A stretch of DNA of 48,766 nt, taken from the NCBI GenBank assembly GCA_007116145.1, contig SKJB01000018.1:1-48766 (forward strand), given 5' to 3'. The DNA is from Limnochordia bacterium (GTDB taxonomy: Bacteria; Bacillota; Limnochordia; Darwinibacteriales; DTU012). Shown here piece after piece: positions 1-8,790 of this stretch; the stretch's first letter is position 1; each line of letters begins with the position of its first letter. Below the pieces are notes generated by a model that ran no database searches, had not been told where the DNA came from, and saw nothing but the letters and a program-made list of their open reading frames with translations. Made by a program: the position numbers and the translations under genes.

Positions 1-929
1 ACCATTGAAAAGTACGATTTGTGAGTGAGCATTTTATCTAATAGATAGCTCGTTGCTGCGACTTTATGAACGGCTAGCGAGGGCTTACCCATCAAAGCTG
101 CTTCCAAACTAGTACAACCACAGGTAACCAAAGCTAAATCTGCTACATTAAGCACATCATAAATATTGGAAATCACCCGTACATCATCAAGCCCACTATT
201 TTTGATCATAGTATTCATTCGTTCTTCACTTAACACCGACATGTGAGATACAATAACCTGTACGTTCTGCCCCTTATCCTGAACTCTTTTCAGTCCTCGA
301 AGTAGGGTGGGTAATACGGCTTTGACCTCTACCTCGCGTTGACCAGGCAACACGGAAACAATCGGCAGCGCATCAGACAAACTCCATTGCGCCTTTGACT
401 CTGCTACTGATTGCGACGGACTGACTAAGTCCAACAAGGGATGTCCTACAAACTCCACATCAATTTGCGCTTCCTTACAGATCCGTTCCTCGTAGCGTGT
501 AACCGCCAAAACTTTATCCACAACTGATTGTAAACGCGATAACTTAAGATCAGCGAAATTCATACTCAACGGGGTGTAATAGTACAATACCGGGATACCT
601 TTAGAATGGGCTAGCTCAATTAATCGAAAATTCGAAACAGGCAACCCAATTTGAATCACAAGATCAGGTTGGAGACGATCCATCGACTCATTCAGTCTTT
701 GTACTAAGCGTTTCATTAAGTGGGCACCCTTAATGGACTCAACAACACCAAGATTATCTAAATCAAAAATATTATATAACAACCGGATTCCCGCATCTCG
801 CATTTTTGGTCCACCAATGCCAAATAGAGATATGTCAGGTCGTAGCAGCTTAAGATTATCCGCTAATTTACTTCCATAAAGATCACTAGCGTTGTCACTC
901 CCAATAATCATTACTTTAGGATGTGCCAT
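1..929 (-). CDS. lpxB: Lipid-A-disaccharide synthase, 3' end cut off by the window edge
   Basis: The reading frame opens at an ATG at 929 and stays open for 309 codons to the window edge, so the C-terminus is missing. LpxB (family GT19) joins UDP-2,3-diacylglucosamine to lipid X to make the lipid A disaccharide at the inner face of the cytoplasmic membrane. The translation has the expected GIGGPKMRDAG segment near residue 40, a Rossmann-type second half with VSVLPGQREVE, and a TCGCTSLEAALMGKP segment like the UDP-sugar-binding region. The N-terminal loop reads GSDNASDLYG where most LpxB proteins have GEASGDLHG, so it is a divergent member. The start overlaps the 3' end of fabZ by 14 nt, which indicates co-transcription and translational coupling. 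Family assignment is confident; exact activity is inferred. Confidence 0.85.
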   Translation of the reverse strand, partial: MAHPKVMIIGSDNASDLYGSKLADNLKLLRPDISLFGIGGPKMRDAGIRLLYNIFDLDNLGVVESIKGAHLMKRLVQRLNESMDRLQPDLVIQIGLPVSNFRLIELAHSKGIPVLYYYTPLSMNFADLKLSRLQSVVDKVLAVTRYEERICKEAQIDVEFVGHPLLDLVSPSQSVAESKAQWSLSDALPIVSVLPGQREVEVKAVLPTLLRGLKRVQDKGQNVQVIVSHMSVLSEERMNTMIKNSGLDDVRVISNIYDVLNVADLALVTCGCTSLEAALMGKPSLAVHKVAATSYLLDKMLTHKSYFSM

Positions 930-1365
930 TACTACCGGCATCTCCTCTCTTTGTAAGCACAAATGTTAACGCACCTTGTGCAGCTAGTTCTCCGTCTACC
1001 TCGGCTTTAGCTGCTACCTTCACCATTTGCCGCCGCATCTTTAACACATCCACTGTTATAACTAATTGATCACCTGGTTTTACCACTCGTCGGAATTTGG
1101 CCTTATCAATGGCCGCAAACAAAGGTACTAATTCTTCATCACTGCCACCTGCGGCTAATCCTCCAACTTGGGCCATGGCTTCAATAATCATCACTCCAGG
1201 CATGATCGGAGTATGTGGATAGTGGCCTTGAAAAAAAGGTTCGTTTATCGTTACATTTTTTATTGCTACAGCACGTATACCTTTCTCTAACTCTAACACT
1301 CGATCAACCATTAAAAAAGGATATCGATGAGGTAAACTCTTCATTATTTCATCAATTGTTAACAT
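916..1365 (-). CDS. fabZ: 3-hydroxyacyl-[acyl-carrier-protein] dehydratase FabZ
   Basis: This hot-dog-fold dehydratase removes water from 3-hydroxyacyl-ACP in fatty-acid elongation, drawing on the same 3-hydroxyacyl-ACP pool used for lipid A. The N-terminus LPHRYPFLMVDR and the active-site segment GHYPHTPIMPGVMIIEAMAQ (catalytic His and Glu) are typical, and the length of about 149 residues is normal. I place the start at the ATG at 1365, because AGGCGGTGG at 1371-1379 is a good ribosome-binding site for it. A GTG at 1374 is in frame but lies inside that site. The gene overlaps lpxB. In Bacillus subtilis fabZ (ywpB) follows flhP; here an envelope gene block lies between them. Confidence 0.95.
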   Translation of the reverse strand: MLTIDEIMKSLPHRYPFLMVDRVLELEKGIRAVAIKNVTINEPFFQGHYPHTPIMPGVMIIEAMAQVGGLAAGGSDEELVPLFAAIDKAKFRRVVKPGDQLVITVDVLKMRRQMVKVAAKAEVDGELAAQGALTFVLTKRGDAGSNGTS

Positions 1366-1457
1366 AAAAACCACCGCCTAATTTAGAAACTTTTCAATAA
1401 ACCGAGGACATCGAGGCTTATACCCTATAGTTTCCACAAGTAAGCCCTGATTCCTTC

Positions 1458-2186
1458 TTAGGAGGCGATGAGACGTTTGTACTTCTTCCCGATTTCAGAT
1501 CGCGGATTCTCAAACACCAATTGGGGAGGTCCTTCCTCCACAATTCTTCCTGCATCCATTAAAACAATACGATCTGCTACTTTCCGAGCAAAAGAAACTT
1601 CATGCGTAACAATGAGCATCGTAGTTTGCGTTGTGCGCACGAGCTCCTCCATCACCTCTAACACTTCACCCACTAGGATCGGATCAAGCGAAGCTGTAGG
1701 TTCATCCCATAACATCAACTGTGGGTTGGAAACTAAAGCTCGAGCAATGCCCACCCGTTGCTGTTCTCCCCCACTTAAGTTTACTGGCAGTTTGTGACCA
1801 TGATAACCCATCCCTACCTTGTCTAAAGCTGCCCAAGCCCGTTGTTCTGCAATTTTCTTCGGTGTGCCCGCTAACACGAGATGGAACATTACATTATCCA
1901 AAACACTCAATCGGGTAATCAGATTAAACTGCTGGAAAACAAAACCGACATTGCGACGGAGCTCTCGCAATTCTTTACTGGATAACGTCAAAACGGGGCG
2001 CTGATCAAGTGTGATATCACCACTATCTGGCTCTGTTAAACGGTTAATACAACGAATAGCTGTTGACTTACCACACCCACTCGGTCCCATAATAACAACA
2101 GTTTCCCCGCGTTTGACACTAAGAGCAAATCCATTGAGGGCTATCTGCTTTCCATAATGCTTGGTTAAGTTCCTAATTTCCAACAT
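1458..2186 (-). CDS. ABC transporter ATP-binding protein, GlnQ-like
   Basis: A complete ABC nucleotide-binding domain of about 242 residues: Walker A GPSGCGKST near residue 34, Q-loop FQQFNL, signature LSGGEQQRVGIARAL, Walker B LMLWDEPTASLDP, and the switch histidine in LIVTHE. By sequence it resembles ATPases of polar amino-acid importers (GlnQ type), not LptB. The only permease beside it is the large protein just upstream, whose stop lies 14 nt before this start, so the two probably form one transporter. Start ATG at 2186 is preceded by AGAGGAGGT at a good distance; an in-frame codon at 2219 has no such site. The substrate is unknown, and no periplasmic binding protein gene is nearby. Confidence 0.85.
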   Translation of the reverse strand: MLEIRNLTKHYGKQIALNGFALSVKRGETVVIMGPSGCGKSTAIRCINRLTEPDSGDITLDQRPVLTLSSKELRELRRNVGFVFQQFNLITRLSVLDNVMFHLVLAGTPKKIAEQRAWAALDKVGMGYHGHKLPVNLSGGEQQRVGIARALVSNPQLMLWDEPTASLDPILVGEVLEVMEELVRTTQTTMLIVTHEVSFARKVADRIVLMDAGRIVEEGPPQLVFENPRSEIGKKYKRLIAS

Positions 2187-2200
2187 CGAATAGACCTCCT

Positions 2201-4348
2201 CTAAAACCTTTGTTTCCAACGATTTAGCATATTGAGTAGTCCAGGACGACTAACGGGAATCACAATTTCACGCATAATCTGTACATCAGACAATCCCAAA
2301 GCCTGACCAGCCATGATTTCATTGCTGTGAATTGGACTAAATTTCTCTGCAAATACAACAATAGTGCAACCCATCATACATCCGATGATACCAATAATCG
2401 CAGGATTCATGTAGGGGATCTCCGCTCTGCTGAATAGATAGATACTAACCAAGGCTACCATTCCAGTAAATCCGCCAAAACCAATGATTGGATTGCATAA
2501 TTTCCTAAGGCGTCCCCGTGGTCCCTTTTTATTAGTACGCACCCACTTTAATGTGCTAAAAATCGTAGCATGATCAAGAATCAGTACAGCCATAACAAAC
2601 ACCATAGCTAACATACCAGCAATGGTTGCACGAATCTCCTGCAATACTCGAAATAGTTCGCTACGAACATCAGGATTAACCATACCGACAGACGTTAAAT
2701 AGACATTTGCATAGGGATTATTTAACGCTTCTCGAATCTGAGGTTCTAACTCCTTTTCGTCTATGATCCTATTCTGCACCAATAGTTGCACCCGTTCTCC
2801 CGGAATAACTTGTCCGCCTAGATAAGTATTAATCAAGCGGATGGACTTACCGATTTCTTCATCATCGAGCTGTGGCAAGCTATCACGTACATACTCAATT
2901 TGGGCGATAATCGCCTTTACATCAATTTCCTGTACCCTTGTAATCTGTTCCGTAATATTACTTAAGCTCAAGCGCATGGATTCCACATCAAGGTTTTCTA
3001 ACGAATCGAGAGAGTCATCGCTGACACCTCCAGTTGCACCTTGGGCCAAATTTTTCATTAGACCGTTAACAAGTAGGGAGACCAAGAGCTGCTCGCTACC
3101 AAACTGACCTCCCCCTTGCGATATGCCTTCACTTAACTGACGCATCTGAATTTGTAGCACCTCAAGCTGCATCAACGCTTCTTGAAAGGTATTCATTATC
3201 GCATCGGCATTAGCTACAGCCAAACTTGCTTCAACCGCTAACTCTTCGAGTTCTTCGAGTAATCGCAAACTCTCGTTGATAGTGTACGCCAACCGATAGC
3301 GCTCATTCTCTAGCTCAACTTGCCCAATATGGTGGCCAATCTCGCCTCCGCTACGCATACGAAACCCATCTTGACGTAAAATATCGGTCGCATCGAAAAT
3401 CGATCCCTTGATAATCATCCCTTCAGCTTCGGCCCCTTGCACACTCGTCACTTCAACGATTACTTGTCCATCTGCATACTCGTCTGCCACGTACGGATCC
3501 ACATCGCCCATACCTCGTAGCACAATTTGCTCACCCACTACAAGGTGTACATCAGGAATCGCTTCAATCCGCACCTTAGACGCATAGCTTAGGAGGAAGC
3601 TCCGCATCTCTACTAACGTTTTTAAAAAAGCATCTAAATCTTCGCCATATTCAGCCGACGAGACATTTTCTATCTTTTTTGATCCAAGTTTATCACTTAG
3701 TAAATCAATCACATCATGGGCTATCTGTTGTGTATCAACCTCAAATCCCATGGGAAAACGCAATTCAAGAATTTGATACTCCTCTAAACTCTGTTTTATT
3801 TCTGCACTAACACTGCGTGCATCATCGATGGAATCAAGTAGCACTAACATATTGAGCCCATCACGAAAAGCAAATTTTACTCCAGCAACAGCTGCAAACC
3901 GCTCCTGCAACTCCACCCGTACACTTGGGTGTACGCCCCGAATGAGTATGCTAGGTTCTGTTATTACTGTATAGCCATTTAAACCAGGAACTCCATTAAA
4001 AATACTAGGGAGACCTGCAAATGTTTCTTGTGTCTTGAATTGATCAGGAAAACCAAAAAAAAGGTTGGACTGCCCGGCAATCGTTAATGTCTCATTTAGC
4101 TTCGCACCTGGAAATTGCTGCTCACTAATGCGCTCTAGCTCGCGCAATGCCGCCTCTTTAGCTTCCTCACGTACATGTAATATTACATCGTATTCTCCAT
4201 GATCACCAATCATTTGGTTGATCGTTTCACCAAAATGCGAATCTACAGCCCAGGCTAGTCCTGAGGAGAAAGCAACTCCGACGAATATAGTAACTAACAT
4301 CAGTACAATAAAATCCCGATAAAATCCATCATAAAAGAAATGTAGCAT
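2201..4348 (-). CDS. Large ABC-type permease with one N-terminal and three C-terminal membrane segments; function unknown
   Basis: I do not recognise the exact family. The roughly 715-residue protein starts with one membrane segment (residues about 14-36), followed by an extracytoplasmic region of some 540 residues including a coiled-coil stretch around residues 360-420. It ends with three hydrophobic segments between about 575 and 680. The tail AGQALGLSDVQIMREIVIP resembles the EAA coupling helix of ABC importers but sits at the extreme C-terminus. One N-terminal membrane segment, a big external domain and three C-terminal segments recall the FtsX/MacB/LolC layout. The gene is directly followed by an ABC ATPase and preceded by lptA. 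Start: ATG at 4348 (a GTG at 4354 is also possible), with GGGAGGAGGG just upstream. A role in envelope transport or maintenance is inference. Confidence 0.6.
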   Translation of the reverse strand: MLHFFYDGFYRDFIVLMLVTIFVGVAFSSGLAWAVDSHFGETINQMIGDHGEYDVILHVREEAKEAALRELERISEQQFPGAKLNETLTIAGQSNLFFGFPDQFKTQETFAGLPSIFNGVPGLNGYTVITEPSILIRGVHPSVRVELQERFAAVAGVKFAFRDGLNMLVLLDSIDDARSVSAEIKQSLEEYQILELRFPMGFEVDTQQIAHDVIDLLSDKLGSKKIENVSSAEYGEDLDAFLKTLVEMRSFLLSYASKVRIEAIPDVHLVVGEQIVLRGMGDVDPYVADEYADGQVIVEVTSVQGAEAEGMIIKGSIFDATDILRQDGFRMRSGGEIGHHIGQVELENERYRLAYTINESLRLLEELEELAVEASLAVANADAIMNTFQEALMQLEVLQIQMRQLSEGISQGGGQFGSEQLLVSLLVNGLMKNLAQGATGGVSDDSLDSLENLDVESMRLSLSNITEQITRVQEIDVKAIIAQIEYVRDSLPQLDDEEIGKSIRLINTYLGGQVIPGERVQLLVQNRIIDEKELEPQIREALNNPYANVYLTSVGMVNPDVRSELFRVLQEIRATIAGMLAMVFVMAVLILDHATIFSTLKWVRTNKKGPRGRLRKLCNPIIGFGGFTGMVALVSIYLFSRAEIPYMNPAIIGIIGCMMGCTIVVFAEKFSPIHSNEIMAGQALGLSDVQIMREIVIPVSRPGLLNMLNRWKQRF

Positions 4349-4355
4349 TAACACT

Positions 4356-4407
4356 GTCCCTCCTCCCTAGTAACAATATTATATCATAGGTAGGGGGAGG
4401 GACTTAA
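4356..4407 (-). promoter_or_regulatory. Extended -10 promoter flanked by an inverted repeat, before the ABC permease/ATPase pair
   Basis: On the minus strand TGATATAAT gives an extended -10 (TATAAT at 4378-4383) with a weak -35, TTAAGT (4402-4407), 18 bp away. The -10 lies between two near-complementary arms, GTCCCTCCTCCCTA (4356-4369) and TAGGGGGAGGGAC (4391-4403), which differ by one bulged base. The left arm doubles as the ribosome-binding region of the permease gene. The dyad could be an operator. The promoter call is moderate, the operator call speculative. Confidence 0.5.
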
Positions 4408-4459
4408 GTGGTAATGATCGTAATATAGGGAAACATTTAGAAAAAAGTGTCGCTTCTCT

Positions 4460-5029
4460 TTATTTACGCTGAATTTCTCCTTGAAACGGTCCAAAAAAAT
4501 GCATGATTTCTTGATCTATGAACATCACAAAATGTTGTCCACGAAAGATGCCATCGTCGACTGTCACGACAACATCATCAAATAGCTCCGCCTTATCTTC
4601 CTCTTCGTAATAATTCATGCGTTCGGCTAAGGTAACAGCATCATCGGTAACCACTCTTAAATTACCAATAGCTACCATTCGCTCCTCTTCACTAAAATAC
4701 TCGATTTGGTCACCAGTTAAATGCATTTTCTCCTTATCAAGAACCACATCGACTTGCACCAACAAATAGTCCTCTTTAGTGTGCCACTCTAACACGCGCC
4801 CGGTAATAATCATCTTATCATAGGTAATTTTTACATATGCACCTTCAATATGGCGTAAATCAGCCTGAAAAATTCCAGTTTTCGTGTCATACTCACCAGC
4901 TACTTGATCTGCGGGTACCCCAATCAGTTCTAAGTACCCATCTTGCTTTTCTCCAAAAACTGTCGACGTAAATAGCAAGGATAATCCCAACAAAAATCCA
5001 AATAGTCCTCTAGATAGTCGTTTACTCAT
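4460..5029 (-). CDS. lptA: LptA/OstA-like periplasmic LPS-transport protein
   Basis: About 190 residues with a signal peptide (hydrophobic core GLFGFLLGLSLLF, likely cleavage after VFG), then an OstA/LptA-type beta-jellyroll repeat: strands such as MIITGRVLEW, MHLTGDQIEYF and GIFRGQHFVMF. LptA bridges the inner-membrane LptFGC complex and LptD. The start is set at the ATG at 5029 (MSKRL), with AAGGGGG eight nt upstream. It overlaps the lptC stop in the sequence ATGAGTAA, so the two are translationally coupled. In-frame starts further upstream lie inside lptC and have poor spacing. Position after lptF/G, lptD and lptC supports the assignment. Confidence 0.8.
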   Translation of the reverse strand: MSKRLSRGLFGFLLGLSLLFTSTVFGEKQDGYLELIGVPADQVAGEYDTKTGIFQADLRHIEGAYVKITYDKMIITGRVLEWHTKEDYLLVQVDVVLDKEKMHLTGDQIEYFSEEERMVAIGNLRVVTDDAVTLAERMNYYEEEDKAELFDDVVVTVDDGIFRGQHFVMFIDQEIMHFFGPFQGEIQRK

Positions 5030-5489
5030 TGTCATTTCCCCCTTGATTGAATGTAACCCGTGTTTCACCTAAGAATTCGATGCGCTCCTGCTCGGCATAC
5101 CAAATTAAACGTTCCGTTGCTATCGAAAATCCATCCTGTTGAGTAAGAAGCACTCCATCATTTAACTCTAAATTGTCACTCTGGCGATACCAGGTTCCAC
5201 GATCCGCTCCAATCATATAGCGTGCTTGGAGATCCTCAATAATTGTTACTTGTTCCAATCCATCAAGCAACACCCTCTCGCTCTCGTCTCGCATACTCTG
5301 ACTGACCACCTCCCATTGGGGTTGCCCCAATTTGCGCCCAATCAGCTTAACATCTGCAAAAGAAACCCCCGTTTGCGGTTGGTCCACCACCAAAGGACTA
5401 TCCGCTTGTCGTCCACTATACAACCAAAACATGGACCCAATAGCAAGCAGACAAACCAGAAATAACCATCGATACTTCAACCGACCCAC
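5022..5489 (-). CDS. lptC: LPS export protein LptC
   Basis: A bitopic protein of about 155 residues: a single N-terminal membrane segment (WLFLVCLLAIGSMFWLY) followed by a periplasmic LptC jellyroll with the pattern of alternating strands shared with LptA. LptC receives LPS from the LptB2FG extractor and passes it to LptA. I choose the GTG at 5489, because GAGGTGATC just upstream is an excellent match to the 16S rRNA 3' end. The GTG at 5498 would give a GTGA overlap with the lptD stop but has a weaker ribosome-binding site. The gene lies between lptD and lptA, overlapping lptA by 8 nt. Confidence 0.8.
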   Translation of the reverse strand: MGRLKYRWLFLVCLLAIGSMFWLYSGRQADSPLVVDQPQTGVSFADVKLIGRKLGQPQWEVVSQSMRDESERVLLDGLEQVTIIEDLQARYMIGADRGTWYRQSDNLELNDGVLLTQQDGFSIATERLIWYAEQERIEFLGETRVTFNQGGNDNE

Positions 5490-5494
5490 CTGGA

Positions 5495-7654
5495 TCACCT
5501 CGCTTCATCTTCAATGCCTAGTAGATCCTGAATTTCATTTACATCAAATAAACTCACACTATCAGTGGAACTAAAACGTAAAGGCAAGGTAGGAAACGCA
5601 TTAATTGTGTATTGCGCCCAAAATTCTTCCCTTACATGGTCATAACGAAAACTTAATTCTCGACAGTGCAGATCGAGTGTCAATTTAAACTGCCCTTGTG
5701 TATACCGTTCTCTCAATGCATCGTATTTCCAGTCATAGCTCACTTCCAACATTTTCGTTATGTTAAAAGAAATACTACCATCAATTCGTTCAAAACGCTC
5801 TTCGGCTAGGCGATAGCGTGTCCCTAATTGCAGAGTGGGACCCTCACTAGGCTGATAACTAATTGTGGTGGCTACATTACCAGGTTTCTGCGTATTTACA
5901 TTATAGTTAGCGCTAATGTTAACATTCCAATCCTCGTGCCGATAGCGGATCTGCCCGATTAGGTTATCGTATAATTCCCTGGAAAAGTTATATCCAAAAC
6001 GTAATGAACTATTAATTGCTGCCTTATTATACCTAATCTGCGATGTTATCCGATTCATCTCTGATTGTCGATCAAAGTTAAATGGTGTAGTCCCCCAAAA
6101 ATCCTGCTTCGTGTAACTTGCAGAGAGATTTACGTGTGGGGTTACCCGTTGGTTTAGATTAAACCGTGTATTGATTACCTGCTGGTTCTCTCCTTGCTCA
6201 TAGAGATAAGCGCTGAATGCTCCATTATAAGATACACGCATTGTCGGCGTAGGACGCCAAGTTCGAGTATTAAGATCGAGTTTCATAAAAGCCCGATTAC
6301 TCGCTATTGCTGATGGGAACTCCTGATAATGACCACCCTTAACCTCTAAGCGGCCGGGCACAGCATACGATCCTAATTTCGGTGTTCGCCATTGCCAAAT
6401 TACTTCTGGTATACGACTAATACTGCGCCAATTAGGAGTTGCATTTTCCTTCATTACATCTGGGTTGTACTGCTGTTGGAGAGCTAAGGTTACAGTTTGG
6501 TTGGGGATGCGATACACTAATTCTGCTAAGTGATCAATCATACGCCGACGAACCCGAAATTCGTCATGTGTTGCACTACTTCGCATATTTAACTGTATTT
6601 GTGGATTGATTGTCTGCTGCCATTGCCCCTCTAATAGCCACCTATCACCTGGGTTTATCCCATCTCGCTGCAAATAATTGACCTTTCCTAATACCTTCAG
6701 ATCATCCTGTGTTAGATTAAAGTCTACATTAACTTCCTTCTCTATCTGCTCAACTCCATCAATCAAGGTCTGTTCAAGCCGGTTTTTCGTCAAAAACCGA
6801 ACTGTATCTGTACTGTAACTGTGCTCAAACTCCCCCTTCAGTTGTTGATGAGTAAGAGCGGGAATCGAATACAGAAAGAAACTTCCCGCACCGTAGTCCG
6901 ACAACCGGTATCGATGACGAATTCCATACCCAACGCCAGCACGAGTATAATAATCATAATGCACCGTTCCAAAGGCTAAATGATTAAAATAGTAGTTATA
7001 ACTACCTTTCACATAATAGCCACGATCGGCTGCATAGCCTACTTGCGGCAATGACAAATAATTGAGCTGGGTATCATCATCAAGGGGAATCGATAGATAA
7101 GGCCAGTAAAACAAAGGGATCCTACCTTCATAGTAAGTAACATGGCGAATAATCATCCGCTCTCCTGGATACACTTCAACGTCTCGAACTGCTACATGAT
7201 AATGAGGTACGTCCACCTCACAAGTCGTTATCTTCGCATCAGAAATATGATAGGAGTCCGGTGTCAAACCAATCCGATCTCCAAAAAGAAAAATCGGACC
7301 TTTTACGTTTTTCGCTTCTACCTCGCTGTACACATCGCGAAATTCACCACTAGCAGCGTCGATATCATAAACTAACGCCTTACCAGAAAAAATTTGATCA
7401 TCCTGGCGTAATCGCACATTTCCTTCGACATATAATTCTTGTTTATTTAAATCCCACCACAATTCATCGGCCCAAATTGTCACAGTATCGACATTAACCT
7501 CAACGTTACCTTCCATGTAAAAAACTCGGCTATTTAGATCCCAACGACCTGTGGTATCGGCATGAATACGCACTGGTGAAGCATGGGAGGCGGTGGCTAG
7601 CATTAACAACAGCACTACTTGTAATGCTGCCCCAATCCAAAGTGGTTTTTTCAC
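5495..7654 (-). CDS. lptD: LPS-assembly outer-membrane protein LptD
   Basis: 719 residues with a signal peptide ending around SHAS, an N-terminal OstA/LptA-like domain (about residues 25-150), then the LptD beta-barrel rich in aromatic strands such as VKGSYNYYFNHLAFGTVHYD. LptD is the outer-membrane translocon that places LPS in the outer leaflet. The segment TTCEVDVPHYHV followed by PLFYWPYLSIP matches the region of E. coli LptD around Cys173. The only other cysteine in the mature protein is in DLHCREL near the C-terminus. Start GTG at 7654 has GAGGGG six nt upstream; the longer in-frame version lacks a signal-peptide-like N-terminus. LptE, the usual lipoprotein plug, is not seen nearby. Confidence 0.9.
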   Translation of the reverse strand: MKKPLWIGAALQVVLLLMLATASHASPVRIHADTTGRWDLNSRVFYMEGNVEVNVDTVTIWADELWWDLNKQELYVEGNVRLRQDDQIFSGKALVYDIDAASGEFRDVYSEVEAKNVKGPIFLFGDRIGLTPDSYHISDAKITTCEVDVPHYHVAVRDVEVYPGERMIIRHVTYYEGRIPLFYWPYLSIPLDDDTQLNYLSLPQVGYAADRGYYVKGSYNYYFNHLAFGTVHYDYYTRAGVGYGIRHRYRLSDYGAGSFFLYSIPALTHQQLKGEFEHSYSTDTVRFLTKNRLEQTLIDGVEQIEKEVNVDFNLTQDDLKVLGKVNYLQRDGINPGDRWLLEGQWQQTINPQIQLNMRSSATHDEFRVRRRMIDHLAELVYRIPNQTVTLALQQQYNPDVMKENATPNWRSISRIPEVIWQWRTPKLGSYAVPGRLEVKGGHYQEFPSAIASNRAFMKLDLNTRTWRPTPTMRVSYNGAFSAYLYEQGENQQVINTRFNLNQRVTPHVNLSASYTKQDFWGTTPFNFDRQSEMNRITSQIRYNKAAINSSLRFGYNFSRELYDNLIGQIRYRHEDWNVNISANYNVNTQKPGNVATTISYQPSEGPTLQLGTRYRLAEERFERIDGSISFNITKMLEVSYDWKYDALRERYTQGQFKLTLDLHCRELSFRYDHVREEFWAQYTINAFPTLPLRFSSTDSVSLFDVNEIQDLLGIEDEAR

Positions 7655-7668
7655 ATTGATCCCCTCAA

Positions 7669-8742
7669 TTATAGTTTGTCTGATCGCACCAGCATAAAGC
7701 CACCAATAAGAGCAAAAACTCCATTGGTTAACCAAGCTGCTAATACAGGTGGCAATACTCCGTTTACTCCTAGCGAACGACTTACCGACGTCAAAACATA
7801 ATAGATAAATGTTGCCACTAGACTAACAGCAATCCCAAACGATTTCCCACCTTTACTGTACAGGCTCAGCGGTGCTCCGAATAGCCCAAAAATGAATGAA
7901 GCTAAGGGCAGAGCAAGCTTCAGATGATAGTCTACCACAAACGAGCGAACTCGCAGTCCACCTCTTTGAAAACGCTCAATATGCGCTCGCAATTCCTCGC
8001 GATTCATCTCATCGGTGGTTTTCTGATTGCCTAAAAAGACTTCTGCCTGATCCTCTGTGATGATCGTCATTTCTGCAAAACTAGCTTCTTGGTTGACAAA
8101 ACCCTGCTCATCTAACTCTTGTAAAATACCATTGGTTAAGAACCAATTATTATCCTGATACACACCAGTCTTTGCTGTAATAATGCGAGGAAACGGTGAC
8201 TTTGTCAATTCATAGACCATCACATGCTCTAGTTTATTCGTCTTCGTATTCACGTTGCCAATATAGAAATAGCGATCCTCTCCACCACGAAAAAAAACAT
8301 TCTCTTGCACTGCTGGTAAACCGTCCTGAAAGATGATGATCCGCAAAGTGTTCTGAAATTCATGATTACTCCACGGCACCACTCGTTCATTAGCCACATA
8401 GGTTAATCCACTCACCAAAAGACCAGCCACAATCACAGGAATCATAATCCGGCGATAGGCAATTCCACTACTGCGCATAATCTTTAATTCACTATCTTGC
8501 GACAATCGACCAAGCGCCAATAGTGTGGAAAACAGCATCGCAATCGGCAGTGTTAATACCATCATACCTGGTATTTTATACAGTAGCATTCGTCCCACAG
8601 TAGTGGCAGCTACATTCTTAACAAAGATAAGATCCGTTAACTCAAATAATAGACCACTGAGGAGAATCACCGTAAATCCTAGAACACAAAACGCAAAGGG
8701 GCCGGCGAATTCCAATAAGGTATAACGATCAAGAATACGCAT
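7669..8742 (-). CDS. lptF/G: LptF/LptG-family LPS export permease
   Basis: 357 residues of the YjgP/YjgQ family. The N-terminus MRILDRYTLLEFAGPF is typical. Three membrane segments come first (to about residue 125), then a periplasmic beta-jellyroll of about 150 residues (ENVFFRGGEDRYFYIGNVN onward), then three more membrane segments. The protein extracts LPS from the inner membrane with the ATPase LptB. Only one family member is encoded here, so either a homodimer is used or the partner gene is elsewhere; the sequence does not say. The strong GGAGGGG lies about 15-20 nt before the ATG, which is long. An in-frame ATT 12 nt upstream has ideal spacing, so the true start is not certain. Confidence 0.88.
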   Translation of the reverse strand: MRILDRYTLLEFAGPFAFCVLGFTVILLSGLLFELTDLIFVKNVAATTVGRMLLYKIPGMMVLTLPIAMLFSTLLALGRLSQDSELKIMRSSGIAYRRIMIPVIVAGLLVSGLTYVANERVVPWSNHEFQNTLRIIIFQDGLPAVQENVFFRGGEDRYFYIGNVNTKTNKLEHVMVYELTKSPFPRIITAKTGVYQDNNWFLTNGILQELDEQGFVNQEASFAEMTIITEDQAEVFLGNQKTTDEMNREELRAHIERFQRGGLRVRSFVVDYHLKLALPLASFIFGLFGAPLSLYSKGGKSFGIAVSLVATFIYYVLTSVSRSLGVNGVLPPVLAAWLTNGVFALIGGFMLVRSDKL

Positions 8743-8790
8743 AATCCGGCGAATAAAAACCCCTCCTCGACAAACGAATCAGTAATAACG

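Noticed and set aside
1380-1457. Promoter for fabZ-lpxB
   Set aside because: TATAAG is present but has no -35 at a suitable distance; the genes may be co-transcribed with the ABC pair.
1458-2186. Calling the ABC ATPase LptB
   Set aside because: Its motifs and overall sequence are of the GlnQ type, and it is paired with a different permease behind a separate promoter.
7669-8754. ATT start codon for lptF/G
   Set aside because: Spacing to GGAGGGG is ideal for an in-frame ATT, but ATT starts are very rare and the ATG gives the usual family N-terminus.
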